Below are positions 28,095 through 39,952 of a DNA stretch of 64,000 nucleotides, one piece after another (the first letter of the stretch is position 1; each line of letters starts with the position of its first letter). The DNA is taken from positions 16,471,642 through 16,535,641 of the forward strand of contig OZ034975.1 of assembly GCA_964030785.1 (NCBI GenBank), read 5' to 3'. Made by a program: the position numbers and the translations under genes. The notes under the pieces are model-generated. The model had not been told where the DNA came from. It searched no databases and saw nothing but the letters and a program-made list of their open reading frames with translations. Origin of the DNA: Siderastrea siderea. Taxonomy: Eukaryota; Cnidaria; Anthozoa; Scleractinia; Rhizangiidae.

Positions 28095-28735
28095 CCAAAT
28101 GAAATACATGTATACCTCGTTCTAAGCGTCAGACGAGTAATGGACACGCTTATCAATATGAACAGAGAACGGACAAAACTGTGAATGCATGTATACCTCG
28201 TTCTAAGCGTCAGACGATCAATGGAGGCGCATATTCAAACGCAAGCAGACGAAAACCAAACCTACACGCGTAGGTACACCTCGTTCTAAGCGTCAGACAA
28301 GCAATGGAGACGCTTGTAAACTCAAGCAGACGAAAAACAAAACTACGTGTGCATGTATACCCCGTTATAGCGTCAGACGAGCAATGGAGACGCATATTCA
28401 AACACAAGCAGACGAAAAACAAACCTACACGTGCATGTATACCTCGTTCTAAGCGTCAGACAAACAGCCAGACGAGCAATGTAGACGCTTGTAAACTTAA
28501 ACAGACGAAAAAACAAAGCGACACGTGCATGTATACCTCGTTCTAAGCGTCAGAAGAGCAATGGAGACACTTATAAATGCAAGCAGACGGAAAAAAAACT
28601 ACACGTTCATGTATACCTCGTTTTAAGCATCAGACGAGCAATGGAGACGCTTATAAACTCAAGCAGACGAATAACTAAACTACACGTGCATGTATACCTC
28701 GTTCTAATCGTTAGACGAGTAATCCACACGCCAGA
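28095..28735. repeat. Tandem array, about 8 units of 80-95 bp
   Basis: Units carry GTATACCTCGTTCTAAGCGT, a CAGACGAGCAATGGAGACGC block, CTCAAGCAGACGAA and ACACGTGCAT. The units near 28276 and 28357 are the most divergent. Confidence 0.85.
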
Positions 28736-28809
28736 AGAGTGCGATAAGTGCTAGATCGGAGAATGGTATAATAGGAGTTGTAATCCATACTTTTTCCTAT
28801 TCTCTGATT

Positions 28810-29285
28810 ATTTCGATTGTTTAAACGTAAGGCGCGAATGAAAATCGCAACACACCGATTAGAATTTTAACTTTTTAAGGCAAAACACGCGAACCGAAGA
28901 GGAAAACGCAAATGAACATGCCCCTTATGCTTCATTCTTTAAACGTGAGGCGGGAATGAAAATCGCAACGTATCAGTTTATCAATTTCCCTCTTTAGGAA
29001 CTGAAAACACACGAGCCGAAACGGGAAACGCAAACGAACATACGAAAGCGAACAAAGAAAAGATAAATGCGTGAATGCTTTGTTCTTGAACGTGAGCCGG
29101 GGATGAAAATCGCAAAAGGGGAATTCACAATACCCGGTTCACTTCAAAGACTGCTCCTAAAGTGTCAAAATTTGCATAATAACTCAGCTGTTCAAAAGAA
29201 ATTCGTTCAGCGTGTGCAATGAAAGAAGACGGCCTGATATTTCCCGTTCTTTAAGCGCGCCATGCGAGAAAGGTGAAAATCGGAC
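28810..29285. repeat. Degenerate repeats around GAATGAAAATCGCAA
   Basis: Four units at about 28815, 28934, 29082 and 29248 share a TTTAAACGTGAGGCGGGAAT-like block followed by GAAAATCG. Spacing is 120-165 bp. Further degenerate AATCGGA-rich repeats continue to about 29700. Confidence 0.6.
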
Positions 29286-30724
29286 AGCTGCAACAATCAG
29301 ACAACTGGGGTCTCACAAGAAGACGTAAAAACGCAAACAACAGTATTAGATTCGCGCAATCGGAAAAATCGGATGAATAGTAAAATCGCAGACTTGTTAC
29401 CATAAGGTCTTTTTGCTAAAATCGGACAATTACAATTTTTTTGATATTTTATATTGAGAAAGATTATATAGATTACTATTCTTGTAACAGGCACTTAGCT
29501 AGTCGTTTAGACTGCGAAGTGCGTTTTTCAATAAAAGAATTACTACTACTAATTTCATACTACCAAGAATCGTACAATCGGAGACTTGTTACCAGAACAC
29601 CGGTTTGTTGAAATCGGACAATTGCAAGTACAGTCGTAGAATAGGAGAATCGGAAAAACCAGAAAAATCATACAATCATAGGCATGTTACCATAAGGGCG
29701 TTTTGTTAAAATCAAATAAACGGCGATCACAGTCTGCTCCTCCTAAACGTCCATATAACTGGTTGATCTCCAAAAGCGCGAACGTAGAAGCTGAGGACTT
29801 GAGGACTTTAACACCTTCATTGAAAAACCTCTTCGCCCCGCGTAAGTGGTCTCTACGTTTACTAAGGCTAAAGGGTTTTTTTTACTATCCAACAGCCATT
29901 AACGAGCTCCTAATCACAAGCACATTACAAGGCGACGGAAAAACATTTACAACTTTAACTTTGCTTTTTCCCGCGTGAAAAGTGCTGCGAGGACAATAGA
30001 GATCTTTCACATAACTCCAACAAGAGCCACTATGGTGCAAAAGTCCACTAAATATGTAAAATACACGGTTTGTTTTCCCATGGGTAACTTTTCCTTTATT
30101 TGCGGCACGCACGAATAGTACCATCAAATAAAACACGAATTGTGTGACAAAAAGCATTTTATTTTCAGCGTTTTCGTTTACAACTGAAAAAAAAAATGAA
30201 CAAAAGGACATTGGCAGTTCAATATTTCGCATGTTTAGTCCTCGTCGCTACTGTCGCTGTCGAATTTATCTAGGATGCGTTCTATTTTACTCATCATTTT
30301 CACAGCCTTGCCACACATCTCCGTGTGCGCCTTGTGGGCCTCCTCCGATTTCCGCTGTTGCTTCCTGGAGCCCTTTTTCGTTTGTCCTGTTTTGGCTCAG
30401 GCGATGTGGGGTTGGCTTCCCCTGGGAGATCAGCATCGGCATCGGTGCCTGAACTATCTTGGTGTTCTAGAGGGAGCAGATGTCGTCAATGAATCTTTTC
30501 CAGGCGAGCGGTTTTAAAGCGCTTTGATTTAAGATCTCTGTTTCTACCTTAGCCATGAAAATATTTGCGAAAGCCGACATTTTATAAGACAGCAACCATT
30601 GCTTAACGACATTTTCAAGGAACCGCCCCTAACATCGTCCAAAAGAGGGCGTTACCTTAAGATATACTGGCGAGAGCACTAGAAAGCCTAAAACACGCGC
30701 GTAGGAGTCACGCAGGCCCGTCAC

Positions 30725-31172
30725 TGTTAAGTTTTAAGACGGAATCCATTAGGAAATTGAGTAATTTTAATTCTCAGTGGACAAAAATCTTGTACCAGAA
30801 TAATTTAAAGCATATCGCATTCATTTTTACATTTTTTGAGAGCTATGGATGGAATTTGTTATCTGTAATAACCCCAAAGACAATTTCGTATGGCAGCCCG
30901 AGAAAATAAATTTCAAATTTCACAAAATGAAATCTTACGCATAAAAATTTACCTATTTTACCTGTGTTTACACAATTACAGTGAAATTTGAAATTTAATT
31001 TCACCGGCTCTCATAAGAAATTGCCTTTGGTGTTATTACAGATAAGTTATTACGTCTATAGCTCTTAAACAGTGTAAAAAAGAATGCGATATACTTTAAA
31101 TTATTCTGGTACAAGGTTTTTGTCCACTGAGTACTCAATTTCCTGATGGATTCCGTCTTAATACTTTTTAGC
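30725..31172. repeat. Inverted repeat forming a 450 bp hairpin
   Basis: The segment 30725-30935 is an imperfect reverse complement of 30980-31172; both contain the GACGGAATCC and TACCAGAATAATTTAAA motifs or their complements. The loop is about 45 bp. Confidence 0.75.
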
Positions 31173-31639
31173 CATTTTAAAAGGCTAACACAAGCCCGTG
31201 GGAGTCGCGCAGGCCCGTTACTCTTTTTTTTAAAAGAACTTTCCCCCACCCCCTCATCCTTCATACATCTAGAAGAGTTTCCGTTCCTTCGGGAGCCCAA
31301 TCTATACAACGCGACCACGAATACTCTGGTTTTTTCGGACGCCATCTCGTGAAGCACTGGGAATATCGCGCATGCTCGATAAAAGTTATTTCCAGTCCTT
31401 CCAAAATAATCACCGAGAAACGGTCGAGAATCCATTCAAATTCGGGCACGGCACTCCAAACAGGCGGGCCGAGACTACCTATTTCAGGAGTGCTCGGCCC
31501 GCCTGGATTTTTTGGCACCCGTGCCCATAAATATGCATTTACACGACACAATTCAGGAGTGCCGTGCCGTAAATTAGCGGCCTGCGTGCCAAAATTTAGG
31601 GGTGCCGTGTCCAAAACGCTTGTCTTGTATATCGGGTTA

Positions 31640-32187
31640 CAGACTCCCAACCCACTAAGAGTACCCGTTTCCTACTCTCTCACAAAGATTCACAAACCAA
31701 CACCTGTTGGTCGGCCTATTGTGGCAGGAAACGACGGACCCACCGAACGACTATCAGCATTTGTTGACAGCATACTTCAGTCTATAGCTAAGTCACAAAA
31801 GTCACATCTTAAGGACACGACTGACTTTGTATATTTCATAGAAAGGACAACCCTTCCAGAGGGCACATTTCTAGTCTCTCTAGACGTTACCAGCCTATAC
31901 ACCAATATCCCACAAGAACAGGGAATAAACACAGTATGCAGAGAAAACGAGAACTTCTACGGGGACAACACCCCCATCCACACCCAATCCCTCAGAGAAA
32001 TTCTAAGGCTTATCCTTCAAGAAAATTCATTTGAATTCAACGATAAGAACTATCTCCAATTACACGGAACCGCAGTGGGCACAAAGATGGCAGTCGCTTT
32101 CGCAAACATCTTTATGTCTTCGGTTGAGACGGAAATAATTAGCCAAAGCAATACTCAACCACTTGAGTGGAAAAGATACATTGACGA
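31640..32187 (+). pseudogene. Penelope-like reverse transcriptase fragment
   Basis: About 180 codons of a reverse transcriptase have the Penelope-type signature: LTKIHKPTPVGRPIVA, FLVSLDVTSLYTNIPQ with a catalytic Asp, a GTAVGTKMAVAFANIFM block, and WKRYIDD at the catalytic site. Sequence before about 31640 is unrelated low-similarity DNA. Coding ends right at YIDD, so the fragment lacks the thumb and the GIY-YIG endonuclease. A small piece with WKRFIDDICSL lies on the opposite strand at about 30477-30521. It is a dead fragment carried within the larger element. Confidence 0.78.
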
Positions 32188-32679
32188 CACGGAGAAATCT
32201 CTAAATGGTGTGACAAAATTGTGTGACAATTTAGGATTGAAGCGCATCATAGGAGAGTGAATCACGTGACTTCCTCAAACCACGTGGTCTGTCTGTTGGA
32301 ACGCCTGGTTGATTTTTCGCAGAAAATTTGTCGAGGAAGACTTTTCGCAGAAAATTTGTCAAAAGTAATTGCATGTTAATAAACCGGAAATCGGCAAAGT
32401 CAGCGTGATTTCGATCGCACCAGAGCAAGACGTACGGCGCCAGTGATGCACTGCAAACAGAGCCTTATCAGGAGAATGTGTACTAAGAGTTTAGATACTT
32501 ACAAAATGAATTTGCGTGCAAGGCGACTATCGTAGGGTGGCTCGCAAACATCACACAGACAAACATTTCACAAGTAATTTTTAATGTAGTGATACTCTAT
32601 TCACCTCAACAAACGCGCAAAAAGAAGTACTTTTTAGCAGGTAATGCCAAGATAAACTTCATTCACAATTAAGCATGCA

Positions 32680-32812
32680 ACAAGCGCTGCAATTAAAAAG
32701 TAATTGTAAGCAAAAAGACTTGTTTCGAAATTCAAACTGGAAAAAGAGCTGCAATTAGAAAGTAATTGTACGCAAAAAGATTTGTTTCGAAATTCAAACT
32801 GGAAAAAGTTTG
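32680..32812. repeat. Tandem duplication of about 66 bp
   Basis: Two adjacent copies share GCTGCAATTA and the block AAAGTAATTGTA through GAAATTCAAACTGGAAAAAG. Confidence 0.85.
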
Positions 32813-33750
32813 TACATTTAATTTTGACCCTGATAACGCGCCATAGGCAAGGCTGTGAAAATGATGAGTAAAATAGAACGCATCCTAGATAAATTCGACA
32901 GCGACAGTAGCGACGAGGACTAAACATGCGAAATATTGAACTGCCATTGTCCTTTTGTTCATTTTTTTTTTCAGTTGTAAACGAAAACGCTGAAAATAAA
33001 ATGCTTTTTGTCACGCAATTCGTGTATTATTTGATGGTACTATTCGTGCGTGCCGCAAAAAAAGGAAAAGTTACCCATGGGAAAACAAACCGTGTATTTT
33101 ACATATTTAGTGAACTTTTGCACCGTAGTGGCTCTTGTTGGAGTTATGTGAAACATCTCTAATAGGCCATTCAAGCGAAAAATTTCTCGCACCTCGTCGG
33201 ATCAAACTTATCCGAGTCTTTTGAATGGTCTATTGTGTAGAATTCAGCATTGATTCAATTTGACAGCGTCCTTGTAGCGCTTATCATGCAAAAAAGTGAA
33301 GACGCTTTAACTAAAAAAGTTAAATTTATGAGTGTTTTCGCTGTTTTTTTAGCGCTTCTCTTTATTTGATCGTATACATGTATGGCTGTTGAATAGTAAA
33401 AAAACCCGTTAGCCTCATTGGACGTAGAGATACGCCTGGGCGGTAGCGCTTACACGGGCTAGAGGTTTTTTCAATGAAAGTTTTAAGTCCTCAGGTCCTC
33501 AGCTTTTACGTTTGCACTTGTAGAGATCAACTTAGTCTAGAGATGTTTAGAAGGAATAGAGTTCGCTAGTTTTATTTTCTCGCGCGAGATTACTTCCCAT
33601 GAGACGGCGGCATTTTTGCTAGACGGGTCGTGCCACCCGTGTGCGATCGAGTCGGTTGGCCGGCATCTCTACCCTCCCTCATACCGCTCTACTTGTATTT
33701 GACTTCCGGTTAGTCGGGTCGAAATATGTCGAAATATGTCGAAATATTTT

Positions 33751-34400
33751 TCTAAGTCTCTCGCGAACTGACTTCCCCCTTGGTCGGGTCGCGTTTACTT
33801 AGACGGGACGTGACGGTCCGTGTCCGATCAACTCGGTCCGCCGACATTTCTATCCTCTCTAAAGCTCAACTGCCAGTTTTTTCTAAGTCTCCCGCGAACT
33901 GACTTCCCCTTTGTCGGGTCGCGTTTTGTTCGACGGGTCGTGACAGCCTGTGTCCGATCGACTCGGTCCGCCGACATTTCTACCCTCTCTGAAGCCCATC
34001 TGCCATATTTTTCTAAGTCTCTCGCGAACCGACTTCCCCTTTGTCGGGTGGCGTTTTGTTAGACGGGTCGTGACGGCCCGTGTCCGATCGACTCGGTCCG
34101 CCGACATTTCTACCCTCTCTGAAGCCAATCTGCCATATTTTTCTAAGTGTCTCGCGAACTGACTTCCCCCTTGTCGGGTCGCGTTTTGGTAGACGAGTCG
34201 TGACGGCCCATGTCCGATCGACTCGGTCCGCCGACATTTCTACCCTCTCTGAAGCCCACCTGCCATATTTTTCTAAGTCTCTCGCGAGCTGACTTCCCCT
34301 TAAGACGGACCGTGCACTGGCTCAGTGGGTCCTACTCAGTTTGGGTGTATTGCCAAAAGACCCACATGCCCTATTTCTAAGTCTCTCGCGACCTGACTTC
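33751..34400. repeat. 130 bp satellite, about 5 units
   Basis: Units starting at 33751, 33882, 34012, 34142 and 34272 share TCTAAGTCTCTCGCGAACTG, a GTCGGGTCGCGTTTTG block and TCGGTCCGCCGACATTTCTA. A shortened unit follows at 34375 and merges with the right end of the 6.7 kb element. Open frames on both strands are by-products of the repeat. Confidence 0.92.
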
Positions 34401-34474
34401 CCCTTAAGACGGACGGTACACTGCGTTAGTCGGTCCGACTCAGTTTGGGTGTTTTGGACAACCCCCATTTCCCA

Positions 34475-35210
34475 TGAGCTGCAGCTTGAGACAGCAATGG
34501 AGAAATTGTCCTTGGAAGACAAGCGACAGCTCCGCGAATTTGCTACCACCTTTGGAAAACGTGTGAGACAGCACACCGTACGGGACAAAAGCAAAGAGGA
34601 TACTGGCTATTTACCGTATCAAATATCGTTTTGCATACAGCCACGAGAGCCAGGCTCCACAGTTACAACCGCCTCCTTGCTTGGTGAACCCAATCCTGAG
34701 GAAAACAATGGGCTGCGTAATCAACAAACTCACCTTCAGTACGAAGTATTGTTCTACACGCAGGAGGTGTTTGCTGTAAAACATGCTCGACGCAGAGAAC
34801 AATTTAGCTTTTTCCTGGCAGTACTGTTAAAAGACCTACTCGTTAAGAGTTGAACGGGAATGGAATTGGAATTTGCAGAAGACACGGTTGACCTTCTTTG
34901 GTTAGACAATAGCAACGCTGAGGACTCCCTCGTGTTTAAAGAGGCTTACAGGGACAACAAAAATTCGCCTCATGCCATTGTTGACCGAGTGAACACTAAC
35001 ATCACCACGGATGCGTCTGGTGCAAAACTTTACAATCTTCCTCAAATGGAGGTAGACAGAATTGAGCGAATGTTGCAAGGAGGATGTGACACTGACGTAG
35101 AAAGCGACAACGAGAGCTCCTCTGATGATGAGGACAGCGACGGTCTTCCCCAACGCACGCCTTACAGCACAAGGACGGGACGATCTGCTACACGAATCAG
35201 GCTGTATTAG
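34475..35210 (+). pseudogene. NHL-repeat transposon gene, 3' part
   Basis: Reading continues from the 8 bp duplication in the same phase as the 5' part: a charged helix MEKLSLEDKRQLREF, then VRDKSKEDTGYLP and NPEENNGLRNQQTH, a long segment with TQEVFAVKHARRREQ, and an acidic tail with SDNESSSDDED ending in RRATRIRLY-like basic residues. An in-frame TGA at 34851-34853 interrupts it. The preserved phase across the inserted element shows it entered an already coding, though perhaps already decaying, gene. Confidence 0.6.
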
Positions 35211-35542
35211 TGACATTGATGGAACCATGAAACGTGGATGCGTATTTATCAAAGAGATAAGTAGCTGCCATGTGGTATGTTTATGAATCCATGCTTTTAA
35301 CCTCCAAACATTTAGGCAACTGTGAACGTTTATACTATGACCCTCATTTTTTATCATTTTGCAAGCTTTCGCGAGTGTCAGTGACGTGTTTGAATTTCGT
35401 TTAAATTTCAATGCCAACTAATTCAATCCACAGACACAGTAGAGCATAAAGTGAAAATACAAAGTGTATAAGACTCCTTCCGTACACAGCCCTTTTCAAT
35501 CTTTTTTCTTTCTAAACGAATACTATTTATTCGGTTCGGTTT

Positions 35543-35931
35543 CCAGTCCACAGGTATGGCGGACGTATAAGATCGAAAGTGATTGAAAACACACGGACAT
35601 TTTCAAAAGCGCTGTCCTAGTTCAAGTTGTGTATTGCTTTTAAAACAATGTGGAAGGCAAGAATGATCAAACACGGACCATTTTTTCGGTTCAAGTTGGC
35701 CTTTCGTCCACACCTAAGTGATCGGAAACGGACGTTTTTGGGAATCGTTTTCCTTTTGAAAAAGTCCCCACAAAGTGGCGTTTTCGATCGTTTTTAATCG
35801 TACACGTGTGCAAAACGAAAACGATCACTTCAAGAATACTTATACGAGGGGACTGAGAACGTTTTGCTCTGAGCACATATACAATTTTTTTTGTTGTCAC
35901 CATGACAACAGATACGTGTGGACTGGAGTAA
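35543..35931. mobile_element. 390 bp MITE-like element
   Basis: Inverted ends TCCAGTCCACAGGTATG (35543) and ATACGTGTGGACTGGA (about 35914-35929) flank AT-rich DNA with several CGAAAACGATC-type palindromic blocks. No ORF. Confidence 0.6.
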
Positions 35932-36176
35932 AGTCAAGAGAGAGTACTTCTTCGGTATCTCTTCTCTTGGGATTTTAATTTCCGTGATTCGTTAAGTCGA
36001 GGATATTTTATAAAATGAGAAAATGAGTTTGACACATTTAAACGAAGTGTATCATGTACAAATGAATCATGAATATCGAAATAAAATTGTAAATGAATCA
36101 TGAATCATTGGGGAAAAAAGGCAGGAATCATGAATCTCGAAGGTCAAATGATTCCGCTTCCACCCCCGATTTATTA

Positions 36177-36765
36177 CCAAAGCGAAATTCAGATAGGAAC
36201 TTTCATTCCTCTACAATATAGACGGAACGAACTATTTAAAAAAAGAACAACGTAAATAGGTCTTTTTGTTCCGATAATGTGTTTAAAGGAATAGAGGAAG
36301 TTTTTGTTCCGGATGGCAAAATTTAGGGCCCATTTGCGATCCGTAAAGGGAAAATTAGTCCTGTTTGAGAAGGAACAACTAGTTCCTAAGTTTGCAAAAG
36401 GACCAGGCGCAAGGAAAGTCGTGGAACTAGTTAATTTCAGTAAAATTGTTTTGTTACCTATTACTTCAAAGAAAGCCCTAAAAACCCTCACGTAAGCACT
36501 GATGCTTAGTAAAGAAACCAGCAACACATTTTTTATCTGAAGAAAACATGTATTAATGAAGAAAACAGGTTATCGTTAGTTTTGTGAAATACTGGTGGTG
36601 GTGGTAATGACGTCATAAGTCTAGGTGTCATGGATACCGAAAAGGTAAAGTTACGTGGATTCCATGATTATAAGTAGTGTTGTGTGGCTATTTGGATTTC
36701 AGCTGCTATTTAAAGCTGCCCAACTTGAAGTCAGAAGTCTTGATATGCACCGTATCTTGGGGCAC
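36177..36765. other. Right part of the outer element, then host DNA
   Basis: GGAAC/GTTCC motifs continue to about 36395 as in the fragments at 23085 and 25211. Beyond about 36500 there is no clear feature until the START gene exon. Confidence 0.4.
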
Positions 36766-39700
36766 TCATTCACTGAAGTACTTGTTGTAAGCTTCTATAA
36801 TGCCCTCTCGCCATTGGTTGAACGTTGCAGGAATCTTCTTTGATAAGACAATCCGGGTCACTCCTGTTTTGGGCAGGTGTCCATTATAATTGTTGTTTCT
36901 CAACGCGAACACTCTGCACGCTCCAGAGGGATTGTTTTCGTCGGGGATAATCATAGTGAAATTTCCGCCATTGGTCGCCCTGTGTTATGAAAAAAAAAAG
37001 CAATTGGTTAAATTGAAATCACATTCAAATGACAGTTATCCAGAGCCATCATGAATGGATGCTCTCCTCTTAAAGGGGACCATTACAATTTCATTGACAG
37101 ACGCAATGTATAGCTCCAAACAGGAAAGTTCTGCTCAACAAATACAGTTTTAACTGATAATTGCCTATCATTGTAATGGTCAAAATTTAGGATTTTACAC
37201 TCAGACCAAAAAGTTACAACAACCTTGGCTGAAGATTGCTTGACCTTACCCCCGCCCCCCCGGAGGGGGATGGTTGGTTTTTGGCCCCCCGGTCCTGTAC
37301 AGGGTATATAATTTTTATGCGAGTCTGTCCTAAACAGGGCCTGTACTTGTCCTAAAAAGGCATGTTTGCATGATTGTCATCGCAAAATACGGTTTGTACA
37401 GTATTCGGCAATCTTAGATCGGAGACATTTGCCGGTCCTTGAAACGCTTTAATTTTTTGTAAAATCGGAGGGTGTGTATTTCGTCGTTTGTCCTAAACAG
37501 GGACCTAAAATGGAGAATGTTGTCCTAAACATGCTTTATAATTGAAGCCCCCCTCCCCGGACCTTATCAAGCTTATATTTTAGGACCTTGCCTCAAGATT
37601 TCGGAAGACTGACCATAGTGATCGGAAGATAAACATGCGTCATCCTAAAACTACCTAAAATCACCAAAAACTGTTTGCTCCGAGCCGAATGCAGTTGGGT
37701 TAACGGACAAAGTCATACGGCCTAAATTAAAAGATATCCATTAGCCATCAAAAAATGCTATCATTACCATCTATAAAAACAGTTTTTAGTTGACGCCAAA
37801 GGGTCTTAAATCTACGATTCCAGGTCGAGAATGTTGCTGAATAGTCAAATAACTAAGATATCCTTTTTTAGTGTAAAGCACAAAAACTCGCGAAAACAAA
37901 ATGACCTCTTAAAACGCGTTAGTAGCATCAAGGTATAAATCCTAGAAGGAATTCTCTTTTCATAACCGTCAACCATCAATATGCCTACCCATTTACGTCA
38001 AGCATTTATATTATTTTACAAACGTTGAGACCCTCACAGAGTTACATCTAGACTTTCTCAAAGTCCGTTTTCGGTTTTGCCGTCAGTTAGTCAGTCAGAC
38101 TCGCGACTTACGTCGCTCGCTCTGGCTCGCTTCGCTCTCTCGCGGCGCTCTCTCGCGGTCGACTTGTGGCCAAGTCTAAGTTACATCCATTACATACAAC
38201 AACATTAGACATATCTAAAGCTTATCCCCAATACGGAAGGCGTGTATTGAGCTGTATTGTACGATATCGGTGATATAAACAGAGAGGAGAGATACAAACT
38301 TCAGGGGCACCCAACAAGGAAATTTCACAACAAAAATTAAAATGTCGCTTTTGGTTTTCTCTGATTATTGCAGGTCTTTTTAGGGGGATATTTGTGTAAG
38401 TTAACAAAGGATGATCTGTTCGAATGCTTTAACTAAAGAAATAAGAAAATGCGAAAAATCCGAAAATCCGAAAATGCTAACCAGCCTTTCGCTCTCTAAA
38501 GGACAGTCTGTCCCTCCAAAAACAAAACTTTGGATTTATCAACTGAGCTGATGAGGTACCACCGTATAAAGCAAACTTTCCGAGCATCAGCCCTTCGTCA
38601 GAGCGAAACAACGAATTGTGGGTTGCGTTTCGTTTATATGGAGAACGGTGGAGCTACGCATTACATGACAAGGCAAATTAAAAGGAAAAAAACTTGAATA
38701 ACTTAGTTGAATGAAAAGCGTTCGATGATCCTGTGGGGATTAAGTGTGCTGATTTGAAAATGAATTTTTATTCTAGATTTTTAAGGCTTTCCGTGTTACC
38801 TTGATGTAAGAAAATGGCGCAGACCGTCATGTGTTGGCTAGAATTATCAGGGAGATTGAAGTGTCAGGCGACAAGCAGAAAACAAACTTAGTAAATTTCC
38901 TCAGTCTCGAAAGTGTTAGGTGACATTCCGCGAAAAATCACTCATCACATTGAAATCTGATTTTCTGAGGTAGATGTGCTTTAGGCGTTCTGTACAGGAT
39001 CCACTGAATGCCCCTGGTACAGTAAAAACCCGCATGTAAGAACCTAGTACATTTTTGAAGTCTGCCAAGATAGGTTCTTGTATTTTGGGGTAGTTATTGG
39101 CAATTTAGGCTAAGTAGGTTCTCAATTTGGTTCTTTTAAATTAAAACTTCTATGAAGGAGATATAGTTGTTGATTACCAGAAAAATGCATGTTAAAAAAC
39201 TTGGGCTTGGTCCTTAAATATACAGTATTATTTATTGTATTGTGATGAGCCCAACAAAACTGATTACAGAATGTATATGCCGTGTTATCTCTATAACAAC
39301 ATTTGTATTATTAAAAAAACAAATAAAAAAATATTTAAATAAATAAAATGGAACTCCTTGGTTAAAATGTTCATCATAATTTAACTGTAACCTACATAAT
39401 AAGAACCTGCTTGATCTTCCTTGGCTTAACAGGTTCTTATATTTTTTGGTATAAAAATGGCAATTTCTGGCAGCAGGTTTTTAATCCGCTAGGTTCTTAC
39501 ACGCGGGTTTTTACTGTACCTAACTTTGAAAAAAATTAAACTTTAGCGTCACCTGACAAACCCATCGGCACCAGGAGGTTTTAAGTGGTGCCAGGCGTTT
39601 TTCTGAATCATTAGGAACGCTTTTTGTCCATACCAATCGACCTCTTTGGTGGGTGGGACAAACGCCACGAAATTGCGGTCTTTGAAAGGCCAAGAAACCT

Positions 39701-39952
39701 TCACTCTCGTAGTAGTAACCCAGCCGCCACCTTCTTCTTCAGGAAATGTTTCCAAAACTTCGCTATCTAAAAATGCTCGATTCCATTTGTTGCGAAGTTC
39801 TATATTTGATGTGTCCAGTATTTCTGCCACTTTGTACGCAGGCACTGGAATCTCCTGTTGGAAGAGCGTTTTTACTGGTACTGGTTGATCGTAGAATGTT
39901 TTCATCCAGTACTGTGACTTCCCAGGGCTGTTGTGGACCTCCTGCCATCCAC
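36766..39952 (-). CDS. START-domain protein, copy A (two 3' exons seen)
   Basis: Leftward exons at 39553-39952 and 36766-36979 have an AG acceptor, a GT donor and matching phases. They encode about 204 residues of a START (StAR-related lipid transfer) domain: GWQEVHNSPG at the start, then RVKVSWPFKDRNFV, a WYGQKAFL strand, and in the last exon GGNFTMIIP, ALRNNNYNG and a C-terminal amphipathic helix ending KYFSE. START proteins carry a lipid or sterol in a hydrophobic pocket. Upstream exons were not found, so the N-terminus is incomplete. Copy B at 56257-57779 has the same exon lengths (400 and about 214 nt). The 2.6 kb intron holds a mariner-like MITE. Confidence 0.78.
36980..39019. other. 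Intron of START copy A, repeat-rich
   Basis: The intron contains a GC-rich stretch (37245-37580) with four TGTCCTAAACAGG-like repeats and a CGCTCGCTCTGGCTCGCTTC stretch near 38120. No further coding exon is recognised. Confidence 0.4.
39020..39516. mobile_element. Mariner-like MITE, TA target duplication
   Basis: TA at 39018-39019 and 39517-39518 flanks ends CAGTAAAAACCCGC and GCGGGTTTTTACTG. Subterminal GTTCTTA motifs follow inside both ends. At 497 bp with no transposase it is non-autonomous; TA duplication and CAGT ends suggest the Tc1/mariner group. Confidence 0.8.

Larger units (their letters stand above)
30000..33163. repeat. Inverted repeat, arms of about 315 bp
   Basis: Segments 30000-30311 and 32846-33163 are reverse complements with few differences. 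Each encodes, in one orientation, the end of a frame with MMSKIERILD and an acidic DSDSSDED tail before TAA. The arms enclose about 2.5 kb, including a second inverted repeat and a Penelope-type fragment. Confidence 0.85.
27780..34466. mobile_element. 6.7 kb element with exact 8 bp target duplication
   Basis: ATTTCCCA occurs at 27772-27779 and 34467-34474. The ends are imperfect inverted repeats: TGTCCAATACACCCGAACTG on the left matches the complement of GTTTGGGTGTTTTGGACA on the right. Both arms continue through TCGGACCGACT and GGAAGTCAGGTCGCGA. An 8 bp duplication is typical of hAT, P, KDZ/Zisupton-type elements. The element holds three tandem arrays, large inverted repeats and reverse transcriptase fragments but no complete transposase, so it is probably non-autonomous. 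Confidence 0.85.
25396..36169. mobile_element. 10.8 kb element with 7 bp target duplication, itself interrupted
   Basis: TTTATTA at 25389-25395 and 36170-36176 flanks inverted ends TCGGGGGTGGAAGCGGAATCA. Both ends also carry clusters of AATCATGAAT (about five copies within 130 bp on the left and four on the right), likely transposase-binding repeats. Inside is a decayed rightward NHL-repeat gene, interrupted by a second element (27780-34466). Without that insertion the element would be about 4.1 kb. Confidence 0.8.

Noticed and set aside
28095..28735. Possible CRISPR-like array
   Set aside because: Units are degenerate tandem repeats with no constant repeats and unique spacers, in eukaryotic DNA.
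33820..34292. Several 70-80 codon frames on both strands
   Set aside because: They repeat with the 130 bp satellite and have no family features.
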